64,000 nucleotides of DNA, from assembly GCA_050946375.1 (NCBI GenBank), contig JBMNUT010000002.1, positions 186,001-250,000 of the forward strand, given 5' to 3'. Source of the DNA: UBA1794 sp050946375. GTDB lineage: Bacteria > Bacteroidota > Bacteroidia > Bacteroidales > Bacteroidaceae. Shown in pieces: positions 8,038 to 16,258 of this stretch (the first letter of the stretch is position 1; every line of letters starts with the position of its first letter). A program made the position numbers and the translations under genes. The notes beneath the pieces are model-generated. The model searched no databases. It was given only the letters and a program-made list of their open reading frames with translations, and was not told the origin of the DNA.

Positions 8038-8757
8038 TCAGAAGTCGAACAAGTCGCCGATGGTGCACAGCCCCGAGTGATCGGCCAGGAACTCTGCGGC
8101 CAGCACGGCCCCCAGTGCAAATCCGCGACGGCTCTTGGCATCGTGGGTGATGACGATGCGGTCGGCTTCGCTCTCGTAACAGATGGTATGTATGCCGGGC
8201 ACTTCGCCTTCGCGCACGCTGTGGATGGGAAGTTCGTCGGGAGACGTCGCCGTTTCCTTCACCCATTTCGTCTTGCGCGAAAGCTCCGAAATGATGCCTT
8301 CGGCAAGGGTGATGGCCGTGCCGCTGGGGGCATCGAGCTTGTGGATGTGGTGCGTTTCCGTCATCGACACGTCGTAATCCGGATAGCGGTCCATGATACG
8401 TGCCAGATACTTATTGACTGCCGAAAAGATGGCTACGCCCAAACTGAAATTCGACGACCACAGCAGCGTCTTTCCCTCCTCCTGACAGAGGCGGCGCATC
8501 TCCTGCTCGTGGGCCGAATACCAGCCCGTACTGCCGGAAACCACCTTGCAACCAGCCTCAAAGCAACGCTTCACGTTGCCATAAGCGGCGTCGGGCGTGG
8601 TGAACTCAATGGCCACCTCGGCCGAGCGGAAAGCATCCGACTGGAAGTCCGACTGGTTGTTGACATCGATGATTGCTACAATTTCATGCCCCCGGCTACG
8701 GGCAATCTCCTCAATCATATGGCCCATTTTGCCATATCCTACTAATGCGATTTTCAT
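8038..8757 (-). CDS. dapB: 4-hydroxy-tetrahydrodipicolinate reductase
   Basis: A 239-residue enzyme that reduces hydroxy-tetrahydrodipicolinate with NAD(P)H in the diaminopimelate/lysine pathway feeding peptidoglycan. The Rossmann loop is GYGKMGHMI (residues 7-15); SGSTGWY follows the NADH-binding part; the catalytic/substrate-binding signature appears as THHIHKLDAPSGTA, with the His pair and Lys expected in DapB. Shorter than the E. coli enzyme but usual for Bacteroidales. Single gene with terminator 7965-8008; its -7 element faces that of the Ig-like lipoprotein gene, so the two are divergent. Confidence 0.95.
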   Translation of the reverse strand: MKIALVGYGKMGHMIEEIARSRGHEIVAIIDVNNQSDFQSDAFRSAEVAIEFTTPDAAYGNVKRCFEAGCKVVSGSTGWYSAHEQEMRRLCQEEGKTLLWSSNFSLGVAIFSAVNKYLARIMDRYPDYDVSMTETHHIHKLDAPSGTAITLAEGIISELSRKTKWVKETATSPDELPIHSVREGEVPGIHTICYESEADRIVITHDAKSRRGFALGAVLAAEFLADHSGLCTIGDLFDF

Positions 8758-8778
8758 AAATTACGGTAGTTTTGCCCG

Positions 8779-8786
8779 CAAAGGTA
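8779..8786 (-). promoter_or_regulatory. -7 promoter element for dapB
   Basis: Minus-strand TACCTTTG, 21 bp before ATG 8757. Only 22 bp separate it from the opposite-facing -7 element at 8809, so the two promoters overlap. Confidence 0.6.
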
Positions 8787-8808
8787 GGGAAATAATCACG
8801 AAATTAGC

Positions 8809-8816
8809 TACTTTTG
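8809..8816 (+). promoter_or_regulatory. -7 promoter element for Ig-like lipoprotein
   Basis: TACTTTTG ends 14 bp before ATG 8831, which implies a nearly leaderless mRNA. Confidence 0.55.
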
Positions 8817-8830
8817 CGCCCATGATTGGG

Positions 8831-10759
8831 ATGAAAACACGCCTTGCCACGCCCCTTTTCACAGTAGCCCTGCTCGCCGGATTTATCGCCGTGTGCGCAT
8901 GTTTCTACTCTTGTGCCAACATCGGCTCGCCCCAGGGAGGGCCCGTCGACAAAGAGCCCCCCATCCTGCTCAAGACCGAGCCACAAATCAATACAACCAA
9001 CTACAAAGACAAGGAAATCGTCATTCACTTCGACGAATACGTCAAGGTGGAGAACGCCAGCGAGAAGGTCATCGTATCGCCGCCCCAGCTGGAACCGCCG
9101 CGCATCAGCACGCAAGCCACCCGCAAGCTCACCGTCACCCTCCAGGAAGACCTGCTGCCGAACACGACGTACAGCATCGACTTCTCCGACGCCATAGTCG
9201 ACAACAACGAAGGAAACCCCTTCGGCAGCTACGCATTCACCTTCTCCACCGGCGAAAGCATCGACACTTTCCAAGTGGCAGGGCACGTGTTGGAAGCCGA
9301 GACGCTCGACCCCGTCAAGGGAATATACGTAGGCGCATACCGTCTCCCCGACGACAGTACGCAGGCGAACAGCGACTCTACCTTCTTTAAGACTAAACTC
9401 GAACGCATCTCGCGCACCGATGCCTACGGATACTTCTGCATTCGCGGAATGGCAAAAGGCAGATATCAGATAATGGCCCTGCTCGATGGCGACCAGAACT
9501 TCCTCTTCAACCAGAAAAGCGAGCAAATTGCCTATCTCGACTCTGCCGTTACCACCAGTTCCTACCCCGACTTGCGCTACGATACCCTGTGGGCCGACAC
9601 CGTCACGGTAGACACCGTCTACGAAGTGCCCTACACCCACTACACACCCGACAAGCTATTGCTGCGAGCCTTCAAGGAAGACGCCACACTCATCTACCTG
9701 CGCAAGACCGAGCGCCTCTACGCCGACCGTTTCCAGGTGTACTTCTCCGCCCCCACCCCCGAGCTGCCGCGCATCACGGGACTCAACTTCGACTCGAACG
9801 ACGCCTTCATTCTCGAAAAATCCATTCACAACGACTCCCTTACCTACTGGATAAAAGACACACTCGTCTGCAAGATGGACACCCTGCGCCTCGTCATGGA
9901 ATACTATCAGACAGCCGAACAGGGCGATACCCCATGGCTTACCGACACCCTCAGCCTCCCCCTCAAGCGGCGCGCGTCGGCAGCCAGCACACAACCCAAG
10001 AAGGAAGAAAAGAAAAAGAAATGGTGGCAAAAGAAAGACGACGAGGAAGACGAAGCCGAAAAAGAGCCTCAGATACAATACCTGCCCATGCGTCTCTCGC
10101 CAAACTCTACCATGGACATACTGAGCAACATCACCCTTTCCTTCAATGAGCCCGTGCAAGGCATCGATCCCGCCTGCCTTCACCTGTTTGAGACAGCCCC
10201 CGACGACTCCATAGCCAAGCCCAAACCTTTTATTCTGCACCAGGACACGCTCAACATACGGCTCTTTACCATATTGGCCGAATGGAATCCCGGATATTCC
10301 TATACCCTGCAGGTCGATTCCGCCAAGATATACGGCATCTACGGGCTCTTCAACAACAAAGCCGAGCTTAAGACAAAGATGAAAACCGAAGACGAATATG
10401 CCGCACTCATGTTCCAGATAAGCCACATACCCGACACCGCTGCCTACGTCGAGCTACTCAGTGAGCAAGGAAAGGTCCTGCGCCGGTGCAATGTGGAGCG
10501 GAACCGTGCCGAGTTCTACTACGTGAAGCCGGGAAAATACTATGCACGTCTCATCAGCGACCGCAACAACAACGGCAAATGGGACACCGGGCTATACCCC
10601 ACCCTGCAGCCTGAACAGGTATTTTACTACCCCAAACTTCTCGACCTGCGCGCACTCTGGGACACCGAAGAAGACTGGGATCTCCTCGAACTGCCTCTCG
10701 ACTGGCAAAAGCCCGACCCGCTCAAGCCGCAAGAGTCGCGAAGGAACAAAAAACAATAA
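8831..10759 (+). CDS. Ig-like domain (Big_5/SbsA-type) lipoprotein
   Basis: A 642-residue outer-envelope lipoprotein. ATG 8831 begins a signal peptide with lipobox FYSC (Cys28), followed by NIGSPQGGPVDKEPP, a hallmark of a widespread Bacteroidetes lipoprotein family. Residues 45-135 form a bacterial Ig-like domain (IHFDEYVKVENASEKVIVSPP ... TYSIDFSDAIVDNNEGNP). A prealbumin-like segment follows (GYFCIRGMAKGRYQIMALLD). A Lys/Glu-rich linker at about 390-420 precedes a second Ig-like part. No catalytic residues are seen; function unknown, though the family is often near DUF3108 genes. ATG 8822 is a possible alternative start. The DUF3108 gene follows after 54 bp. Confidence 0.85.
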   Translation: MKTRLATPLFTVALLAGFIAVCACFYSCANIGSPQGGPVDKEPPILLKTEPQINTTNYKDKEIVIHFDEYVKVENASEKVIVSPPQLEPPRISTQATRKLTVTLQEDLLPNTTYSIDFSDAIVDNNEGNPFGSYAFTFSTGESIDTFQVAGHVLEAETLDPVKGIYVGAYRLPDDSTQANSDSTFFKTKLERISRTDAYGYFCIRGMAKGRYQIMALLDGDQNFLFNQKSEQIAYLDSAVTTSSYPDLRYDTLWADTVTVDTVYEVPYTHYTPDKLLLRAFKEDATLIYLRKTERLYADRFQVYFSAPTPELPRITGLNFDSNDAFILEKSIHNDSLTYWIKDTLVCKMDTLRLVMEYYQTAEQGDTPWLTDTLSLPLKRRASAASTQPKKEEKKKKWWQKKDDEEDEAEKEPQIQYLPMRLSPNSTMDILSNITLSFNEPVQGIDPACLHLFETAPDDSIAKPKPFILHQDTLNIRLFTILAEWNPGYSYTLQVDSAKIYGIYGLFNNKAELKTKMKTEDEYAALMFQISHIPDTAAYVELLSEQGKVLRRCNVERNRAEFYYVKPGKYYARLISDRNNNGKWDTGLYPTLQPEQVFYYPKLLDLRALWDTEEDWDLLELPLDWQKPDPLKPQESRRNKKQ

Positions 10760-10813
10760 CCCCACCCCATAACCCGAACAATACACACATATAAATAATA
10801 GACACACACCACC

Positions 10814-11656
10814 ATGAAAAAAGCCTCTCCCCTCATTCTCGCCCTGCTCCTGGGCATACTGACTCTCCTGCTGCCCCCTGCCACGCAGAAGGCAGCCGCC
10901 CAATGCCCGCAGGAGAACACGGCCTTCAAACCCGGCGAAGACATACACTACGACCTCTACTTCAACTGGAAATTCATCTGGAAAAAAGTAGGCACCGCCC
11001 GCTTCTTCACCCAACTTGTCCGCGGACAAGACGACGATAGCCACTACTACCGCATTCAGCTCGTCACCGGCACTGCCGGCTTTGTCGACCGCTTTTTCCG
11101 CATGCGCGACACTATCAGCAGCCTTACCACACTCGACCTCGAACCGCTCCACTACCGCAAGGCGGCCGCAGAAGGCAAGAACTACTACATCGACCAGGCA
11201 CACTTCACCTACGCCGGCAACCGCATCAAAATCAAACTCCACCAACGCAAAAACCTGCAGTACGACTACTACGGAAGCTACGACAGCACACAGTGCGTCT
11301 TCGACATGCTCACCATCATGGCCCGCGCACGCTCCTGGGACGCCAGCGCCCTCAAACCCGGACAAAAGATACGCTTCCTCATGGCCGACGGCGAGAACGT
11401 CGAGAAAGAACTCCTCCTCTATCGGGGCAAAGAAAACATAGAATCAAAAGACGGGCATACCTATCGCTGCCTCGTGTTCTCCTTCTACGAAGACAACGAC
11501 CAAGACCGCGACCGCGAACTCATCCGGTTTTTCATCACCGACGACCTCAACCACCTGCCCATACGCCTCGACATGAATCTGAATTTCGGCTCCGCCAAAG
11601 CCTTCATGCACTCCGTCCGCGGCAACCGATACCCTCTCACCGCACGCATCCGCTGA
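10814..11656 (+). CDS. DUF3108 domain secreted protein
   Basis: A 280-residue exported protein with an N-terminal signal peptide (residues 1-30, ending KAAAQ). The mature part begins with FKPGEDIHYDLYFNWKFIW and GTARF, the opening of DUF3108 proteins, periplasmic beta-rich proteins of unknown role that may bind lipid-like ligands. It follows the Ig-like lipoprotein by 54 bp on the same strand and probably shares its transcript, which suggests a joint role in envelope biology. No terminator stem is obvious before the convergent RNase H gene 52 bp downstream. Confidence 0.87.
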   Translation: MKKASPLILALLLGILTLLLPPATQKAAAQCPQENTAFKPGEDIHYDLYFNWKFIWKKVGTARFFTQLVRGQDDDSHYYRIQLVTGTAGFVDRFFRMRDTISSLTTLDLEPLHYRKAAAEGKNYYIDQAHFTYAGNRIKIKLHQRKNLQYDYYGSYDSTQCVFDMLTIMARARSWDASALKPGQKIRFLMADGENVEKELLLYRGKENIESKDGHTYRCLVFSFYEDNDQDRDRELIRFFITDDLNHLPIRLDMNLNFGSAKAFMHSVRGNRYPLTARIR

Positions 11657-11708
11657 TGCCCGAGCGACCAAAAGCCGAGGGCAAAAACATTTCCCGGAGC
11701 GGAACTCT

Positions 11709-12362
11709 CTATTTACGGCCGAAGTCAGCCGGGATTTCTCCCCACTGCTCCGTCTCCCACTTCCGCACGCGCCCCACGCAGCCAGCATGCTCCGCCAGCC
11801 AGCGCTCGGCACGTTCCACCAACTGGAACAAGGCCTCGGTCCGCGCCGTCCGCGCCAACGTCGTCCGGCACTGTCCCCGCCGCACCCAGCTCAGCGCCGT
11901 ACGGCTGTCCGAATAGACCAACACATCCTCCGTCCCCGCACGCTCCAACAGCGCGAGTCCATGCACAATAGCCAGAAACTCACCGATATTATTCGTACCC
12001 CACACGGGGCCAAAGCGGAACACCTCCCGCCCGTCGCCTAAATACACGCCCCGATACTCCATCATCCCCGGGTTACCGCTGCACGCCGCGTCCACCGCCA
12101 ACACCCGCGCCCCCAGCAGCGGGCAGTCGGCGCCCTTCGCCTTCGGCGCAGACGCAGCCACTTTCGGCACCGGCACAGCATCGGGGCCCGCCTCATAAGC
12201 AGCCTCAGCCTCCTCACGCGAGGCAAACGACCGATACAACGCCCCGCCGTAGCCCTTCACCTGCAGCTGGCATTCCGACCACGAATCATACACTCCCGGC
12301 CGAACGCCCGACCAGACTACATAAAAACGCTTCTTCTTATTATTACTATTACACTTCGCCAT
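11709..12362 (-). CDS. rnhA: RNase H with caulimovirus-type N-terminal domain
   Basis: A 217-residue ribonuclease HI that cuts the RNA of RNA:DNA hybrids. Residues 10-55 are the small hybrid-binding module (KRFYVVWSGVRPGVYDSW ... YRSFASREEAEAAY). Residues about 85-215 form the RNase H fold: AVDAACSGNPG carries the first catalytic Asp, NNIGEFLAIVHGL the Glu, and YSDSRTALSWV the next Asp. ATG 12362 is chosen because upstream codons lack homology; the -7 element ends 12 bp before it. Convergent with DUF3108. The region 75-85 between domains is Ala/Pro-rich linker. Confidence 0.93.
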   Translation of the reverse strand: MAKCNSNNKKKRFYVVWSGVRPGVYDSWSECQLQVKGYGGALYRSFASREEAEAAYEAGPDAVPVPKVAASAPKAKGADCPLLGARVLAVDAACSGNPGMMEYRGVYLGDGREVFRFGPVWGTNNIGEFLAIVHGLALLERAGTEDVLVYSDSRTALSWVRRGQCRTTLARTARTEALFQLVERAERWLAEHAGCVGRVRKWETEQWGEIPADFGRK

Positions 12363-12374
12363 AAAAACAGGCCA

Positions 12375-12382
12375 CAAAGATA
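12375..12382 (-). promoter_or_regulatory. -7 promoter element for RNase H gene
   Basis: Minus-strand TATCTTTG starting 13 bp before ATG 12362, implying an almost leaderless message. Confidence 0.5.
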
Positions 12383-12471
12383 GTGAAAGGCGAGTGCAGA
12401 GGCAAGGGGAAGCAGAGCTTTCGCCTTGACTATGCCGAGCCGCATCCTATCTTCGCGCGGGCAAAGACTTC

Positions 12472-12578
12472 TACCCAAAAGCGCCAAGGCTTCGGGAGAA
12501 AAGTGCAGTAACTTTCAGCAGAAAATACGCAGACTCTGAAAATCAAGTGCCGAGGCAAGCGAAAGCCCCAATTCCGAC
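12472..12578. repeat. Degenerate 22-bp repeat array
   Basis: Decayed units such as GCGCCAAGGCTTCGGGAGAAAA and GCAGTAACTTTCAGCAGAAAAT keep the spacing but not the full palindromes. This fills much of the 270-bp gap between rnhA and the small basic gene. Confidence 0.45.
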
Positions 12579-12596
12579 TAATCACAAAAAAATAAC

Positions 12597-12604
12597 TACC
12601 TTTG
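12597..12604 (+). promoter_or_regulatory. -7 promoter element for small basic protein and aroK
   Basis: TACCTTTG 31 bp before ATG 12636; likely serves both following genes. Confidence 0.6.
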
Positions 12605-12635
12605 CCCCGCAAAACACACATATATCCCCACCGCC

Positions 12636-12827
12636 ATGAGTATAGAACAAGCCATCACCCAAGGCATTACCTTCAAGAAGCAATCGGGCAACTCGCAGGA
12701 CAATCCCCACAAAGTAAAGACCAAGGCCCGTAAGACCACTTACGTCAAAGGCGCCCACGGCTCCGGCTCTGCCAAAATGAAAGCCAGCTACCGCCGCCAG
12801 CGCGCCAACCGCCACAAAAACAAATAA
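12636..12827 (+). CDS. Small basic protein of unknown function
   Basis: A 63-residue protein opening MSIEQAITQGITFKKQSGN and rich in Lys/Arg/His toward its C-terminus (ASYRRQRANRHKNK). No signal peptide or membrane span; strongly basic, so nucleic-acid or ribosome binding is a reasonable but unproven guess. It has a good -7 element 31 bp upstream and aroK follows 25 bp downstream on the same strand, so the two form an operon. I do not recognise a named family. Confidence 0.65.
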   Translation: MSIEQAITQGITFKKQSGNSQDNPHKVKTKARKTTYVKGAHGSGSAKMKASYRRQRANRHKNK

Positions 12828-12852
12828 CTTCCCCTCACACCGCACACTCTCT

Positions 12853-13380
12853 ATGACCCGCATCTTCCTCATCGGCTACATGGCCGCCGGAAAAACCACC
12901 CTCGGCCGCGCCCTCGCCCGCACGCTCAACCTGCAATTTCTCGACCTCGACCAATACATCGAACAACGCCAGCACGCCACCATCACTACGCTCTTCGAAC
13001 GGCACGGCGAAGCGGGCTTCCGGCAAATCGAGCGCCAGCACCTCCACGAAGCCGGCGAGTTCGAAAACACGCTCATTGCCTGCGGCGGCGGCACACCCTG
13101 CCACTTCGACAACATCGACTACATGAACCGCCAGGGCCAGACCGTCTTTCTCTCCGTTCCGCTCCCCGTACTGCTGCGCCGCCTGCGCGCCAACCGCTCC
13201 AAGCGCCCCCTCCTCGCCCAGAAAACCGACGCACAACTCCACGACTACATTGCCGCACAACTCCAGGAGCGCCTTCCCTACTACACCCAGGCACGCTACA
13301 CCTTCCCCGCCGACAGCCTCGAGAGCAGTGCCGAGATAGCAGAAAGCGTAACCCGCTTCCGGGAAATGCTCAACCTCTAA
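12853..13380 (+). CDS. aroK: Shikimate kinase
   Basis: A 175-residue P-loop kinase that phosphorylates shikimate with ATP in the chorismate pathway; aroC lies at 46.4 kb. Walker A is GYMAAGKTT (residues 8-16); FLDLDQYIE holds the shikimate/Mg-binding Asp; GEAGFRQIE the conserved Arg; ACGGGTP the glycine-rich substrate loop; RRLRANRSKRPLL the lid Arg. Length is usual. It is the second gene after the small basic protein, and ends at a shared hairpin terminator (13432-13478) facing the ROK kinase gene. Confidence 0.96.
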   Translation: MTRIFLIGYMAAGKTTLGRALARTLNLQFLDLDQYIEQRQHATITTLFERHGEAGFRQIERQHLHEAGEFENTLIACGGGTPCHFDNIDYMNRQGQTVFLSVPLPVLLRRLRANRSKRPLLAQKTDAQLHDYIAAQLQERLPYYTQARYTFPADSLESSAEIAESVTRFREMLNL

Positions 13381-13431
13381 GCCCCCGCGCCGGGGATGAC
13401 AGGCTTCCCAAGGTAAAAAGGTATATATAAC

Positions 13432-13478
13432 GAGAGAGAGATGCACCTTCGCTTTTATGAAAGATGCATCTCTCTCTT
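13432..13478. terminator. Bidirectional terminator between aroK and ROK kinase
   Basis: 13-bp stem AGAGAGAGATGCA / TGCATCTCTCTCT around a 19-nt loop, T-rich on the plus side (CTATTTTTC). Confidence 0.82.
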
Positions 13479-13540
13479 CTATTTTTCTACCTCTGCGAAA
13501 AGCAGAACGCTTACTCAAAAATCAGATTCCCGACCAACCG

Positions 13541-14518
13541 TCAGGACACATGCTTTATTTCCTGAAAAGCAAGTGCACTGGCTCCGAGAATGGCGGCGTC
13601 GGCATCGGGCATGGAGGAAAGCAGCAAACGTACTTTTCCACGATAGACGGGAAGAAGATTCTCCTCCATGGCACGCCGTGTAGGCGCAAAGAGCAGTTCG
13701 CCCGCACGGGTGAGACCGCCGAAAAAGACAAACGCCTCGGGCGAAGTGAAAGCCACAAAATTGGCCAACGCACGCCCCAGCAACTCGCCCGTCTGCTCAT
13801 ATACCTGACGGGCCAGCGCATCGCCATCCAGCGCGGCCATGCAAATATCCTTGGAAGTGATACACTCAGGCGACAAGGCACGCAGCGAACTCTCCTGAGA
13901 AGTCGTACGGAGCAGCTCGCGCCCCGTACGTGCCACGCCCGTAGCCGAGCAGTAAGCCTCAAGACAACCGCACCGCCCGCAACCGCAGGAGCGTCCGCCG
14001 GGAACGACGGTCACATGCCCCAGCTCGCCGGCAAAGCCGTCGTGTCCGTAGACGAGCTGCCCGCCGCAGACGATGCCGCTGCCTACGCCCGTACCGAGGG
14101 TAATCATGATGAAATCCTTCATGCCGCGCGCCACGCCGTAGGTCATCTCGCCCAGGGCGGCAGCGTTGGCGTCGTTGGTCAGAACCACGGGTAAGTCAAG
14201 CTCCTGGCGGAAGAGTTGAGCCAAAGGTATGGTACCCTTCCAAGGGAGATTAGGCGGTTGCTCGACAGTGCCGGTGTAGTAATTGGCATTGGGCGCGCCG
14301 ATGCCCAGTCCGCAGATATGGCTTCGCCCGCCGACGGCTTCGATGAGCGGCCGGAGACACTCGCTGACAGCACGCACATAATCGGCCGGTTCGGGATGTT
14401 CGGTAGTCGGGATGCTGCCCCGACGAAGTACGGTGCCGTGGACGTCAACAAGGCCATAGGCGGTGTTGGTGCCGCCAATGTCGATGCCCAAGGCATAGAT
14501 AGGGGAGGTATTGTCCAT
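13541..14518 (-). CDS. ROK family sugar kinase (glucokinase-like)
   Basis: A 325-residue ASKHA-fold kinase. The phosphate-1 loop is GIDIGGTNTAYGLVD (residues 12-26), NDANAAALGE carries the catalytic Asp, GTGVGSGIV the phosphate-2 loop, and CGCGRCGCLEAYCS the ROK zinc-binding cysteine cluster. Members phosphorylate glucose, N-acetylmannosamine, fructose or allose; the exact sugar is not certain, glucose being likely in Bacteroidales. All signature residues are present, so it is an enzyme rather than a ROK repressor (no helix-turn-helix). The nucleoside kinase gene ends 60 bp upstream on the same strand. Confidence 0.92.
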   Translation of the reverse strand: MDNTSPIYALGIDIGGTNTAYGLVDVHGTVLRRGSIPTTEHPEPADYVRAVSECLRPLIEAVGGRSHICGLGIGAPNANYYTGTVEQPPNLPWKGTIPLAQLFRQELDLPVVLTNDANAAALGEMTYGVARGMKDFIMITLGTGVGSGIVCGGQLVYGHDGFAGELGHVTVVPGGRSCGCGRCGCLEAYCSATGVARTGRELLRTTSQESSLRALSPECITSKDICMAALDGDALARQVYEQTGELLGRALANFVAFTSPEAFVFFGGLTRAGELLFAPTRRAMEENLLPVYRGKVRLLLSSMPDADAAILGASALAFQEIKHVS

Positions 14519-14578
14519 GATTTTTCGCTGTTTTTTATGTTAGATATGTATTAAGCACGTAGTGCGTGTTCCTCTTTT

Positions 14579-16258
14579 TCAGTAATCGAAAGCACTGCCG
14601 CCTACAAACTCGCGCATGAGGGAAGTGCGGGGCAATTCATGCTCCTCTATGGGTACGAAATAGTGGAGGAAGGTGAGCAGACGGGCCGCCTCGGCATACT
14701 GTGGCCGGTTTTGAGGCACGGTCATGAGCATGGGCTCGGCATGACGACGAAGCACGGCGAACTCGAAAAGAAGAGCGGAGTTGAACATGACGTCGGCATT
14801 CTCCTGATAGGGGAATATCCACTTCTCCTCGCCGGCACGCACATCGGGCCATCGGGCTATAGTGTCGAGGGCCGAGCAACCGCGGTAGTTGTAATCGCGT
14901 ATGATGCGGCGGAGCAGACGGGTATCGGTGGTAGGTATCCAGTTGTGATCGTCGAGCGACATGGTGGTAAGTGCCGAGACGTAGATTTTGAACTTCTGCG
15001 CATCGGGAATACGGGGCGTCAGCTCTGGGTTGAGAGCGTGTATGCCTTCGAGTATAAGTACCATCTTATCGGTGAGCTGGAGCGTCTCGCCGCGGTATTC
15101 GCGCTGCCCGCTGACGAAATTATAGGTAGGCAGAGCCACGGTTTTCCCGTCGAGCAGGTCACGTAAGTGGCTGTTGAAGAGTTCAAGGTCGAGGGCGTAG
15201 AGCGACTCATAGTCGTAGTCGCCGGCGGCATTGCGGGGCGTGCGTTCGCGCTCGACGAAGTAGTTGTCCAAAGATATGGGGTATGGCTTCAGGCCGTTGG
15301 CCAGGAGTTGCACGGAAAGGCGCTTGCTGAAAGTAGTCTTACCCGAGGAGGAAGGGCCCGAAATAAGAATGACGCGCAGAGGCGTGTCGCCCTCCACGCG
15401 GCGACTGATGGCGTCGGCTATCTGAACGATGCGCTTCTCCTGAAGAGCTTCAGCAATATAAACGAGTTGTTTGGCATGGCCCGCCTGGCAGAAGAGGTTG
15501 AGGTCGCCGACATTGCTGAGGTTCATGATTTTCTGCCAGGAGAGGTATTCGCGGAAGGCATTCCACATTTTCTCCTGCTTGACGATTTCGCCGAGCTTGT
15601 GAGGGTCGTGCATGGTAGGCACGCGCAGCAGGAATCCGTCGTAGTAGCGTACCAGGTCGAAGAGATAAAGCTCGCCGGTAGTCTGAAGCATAGGGCCGTA
15701 GAAGTAGTCGACATAGTCGTCATCGCCCAAGCGGTAGTAGGTGGTATAGATGGAACCGTAGGTCTCGAGCAGCTGTATCTTGTCCTCCATCTTCTGACGG
15801 CGGAAGAGCTCGACAGCCTCTTCCGTGCGGCATTCGACACGGCGTATGAAGTGGTTTTCGGCAATGAGCTGGGCCATGCGTTTCTTGATGGCTTCGATAT
15901 CGTCAAGACTGGTAGGATGCCCCAGCTCGAGGGTGCCGTAGTAACCGTTCGAAACGGGATGCTCAAGGAGAATTTTACCCTCGGGATAGAGGTCGTGCAC
16001 AGCCTTGCACAGCACGAAGCAGAGGGAGCGCACGTAGGTACGCATGCCGGAATGGGTGGATACGTCCTGGAATTCAACGTCTTTGTTGTTGAACACGCGG
16101 AAGCCAAGGCCTTCGGAGCGGTTGTTGACGCGGGCATTGGCCACGGCATTGGGCAGCTTCAAGCCGAGGGTTTCGTATATTTCGCGTAGAGTCGTGCCGA
16201 AGGGAAAATCTTTTTGCTGCCCGTTGTTTTTGCAGTAGATGGTTACGGTCTGTTTCAT
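14579..16258 (-). CDS. TGS-domain nucleoside (uridine-type) kinase
   Basis: A 559-residue protein of a Bacteroidetes/Firmicutes family: an N-terminal TGS ubiquitin-like domain (residues 1-65, MKQTVTIYC ... GTTLREIYETLGL), a middle ThrRS-like second additional domain (about 70-270), and a C-terminal uridine kinase/PRK P-loop domain with ISGPSSSGKTTFSKRL (Walker A) and SLDNYFVERERTP. It likely phosphorylates a nucleoside with ATP or GTP; substrate not known. ATG 16258 overlaps the SIR2 stop codon by 4 bp (ATGA), so the two are translationally coupled. The 25 codons upstream of 16258 belong to the SIR2 frame region and are not used. Confidence 0.9.
   Translation of the reverse strand: MKQTVTIYCKNNGQQKDFPFGTTLREIYETLGLKLPNAVANARVNNRSEGLGFRVFNNKDVEFQDVSTHSGMRTYVRSLCFVLCKAVHDLYPEGKILLEHPVSNGYYGTLELGHPTSLDDIEAIKKRMAQLIAENHFIRRVECRTEEAVELFRRQKMEDKIQLLETYGSIYTTYYRLGDDDYVDYFYGPMLQTTGELYLFDLVRYYDGFLLRVPTMHDPHKLGEIVKQEKMWNAFREYLSWQKIMNLSNVGDLNLFCQAGHAKQLVYIAEALQEKRIVQIADAISRRVEGDTPLRVILISGPSSSGKTTFSKRLSVQLLANGLKPYPISLDNYFVERERTPRNAAGDYDYESLYALDLELFNSHLRDLLDGKTVALPTYNFVSGQREYRGETLQLTDKMVLILEGIHALNPELTPRIPDAQKFKIYVSALTTMSLDDHNWIPTTDTRLLRRIIRDYNYRGCSALDTIARWPDVRAGEEKWIFPYQENADVMFNSALLFEFAVLRRHAEPMLMTVPQNRPQYAEAARLLTFLHYFVPIEEHELPRTSLMREFVGGSAFDY

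Noticed and set aside
12430..12621. 63-codon minus-strand frame in the rnhA-small protein gap
   Set aside because: It overlaps the promoter of the small basic gene and repeat-like DNA, with no start signal or homology.
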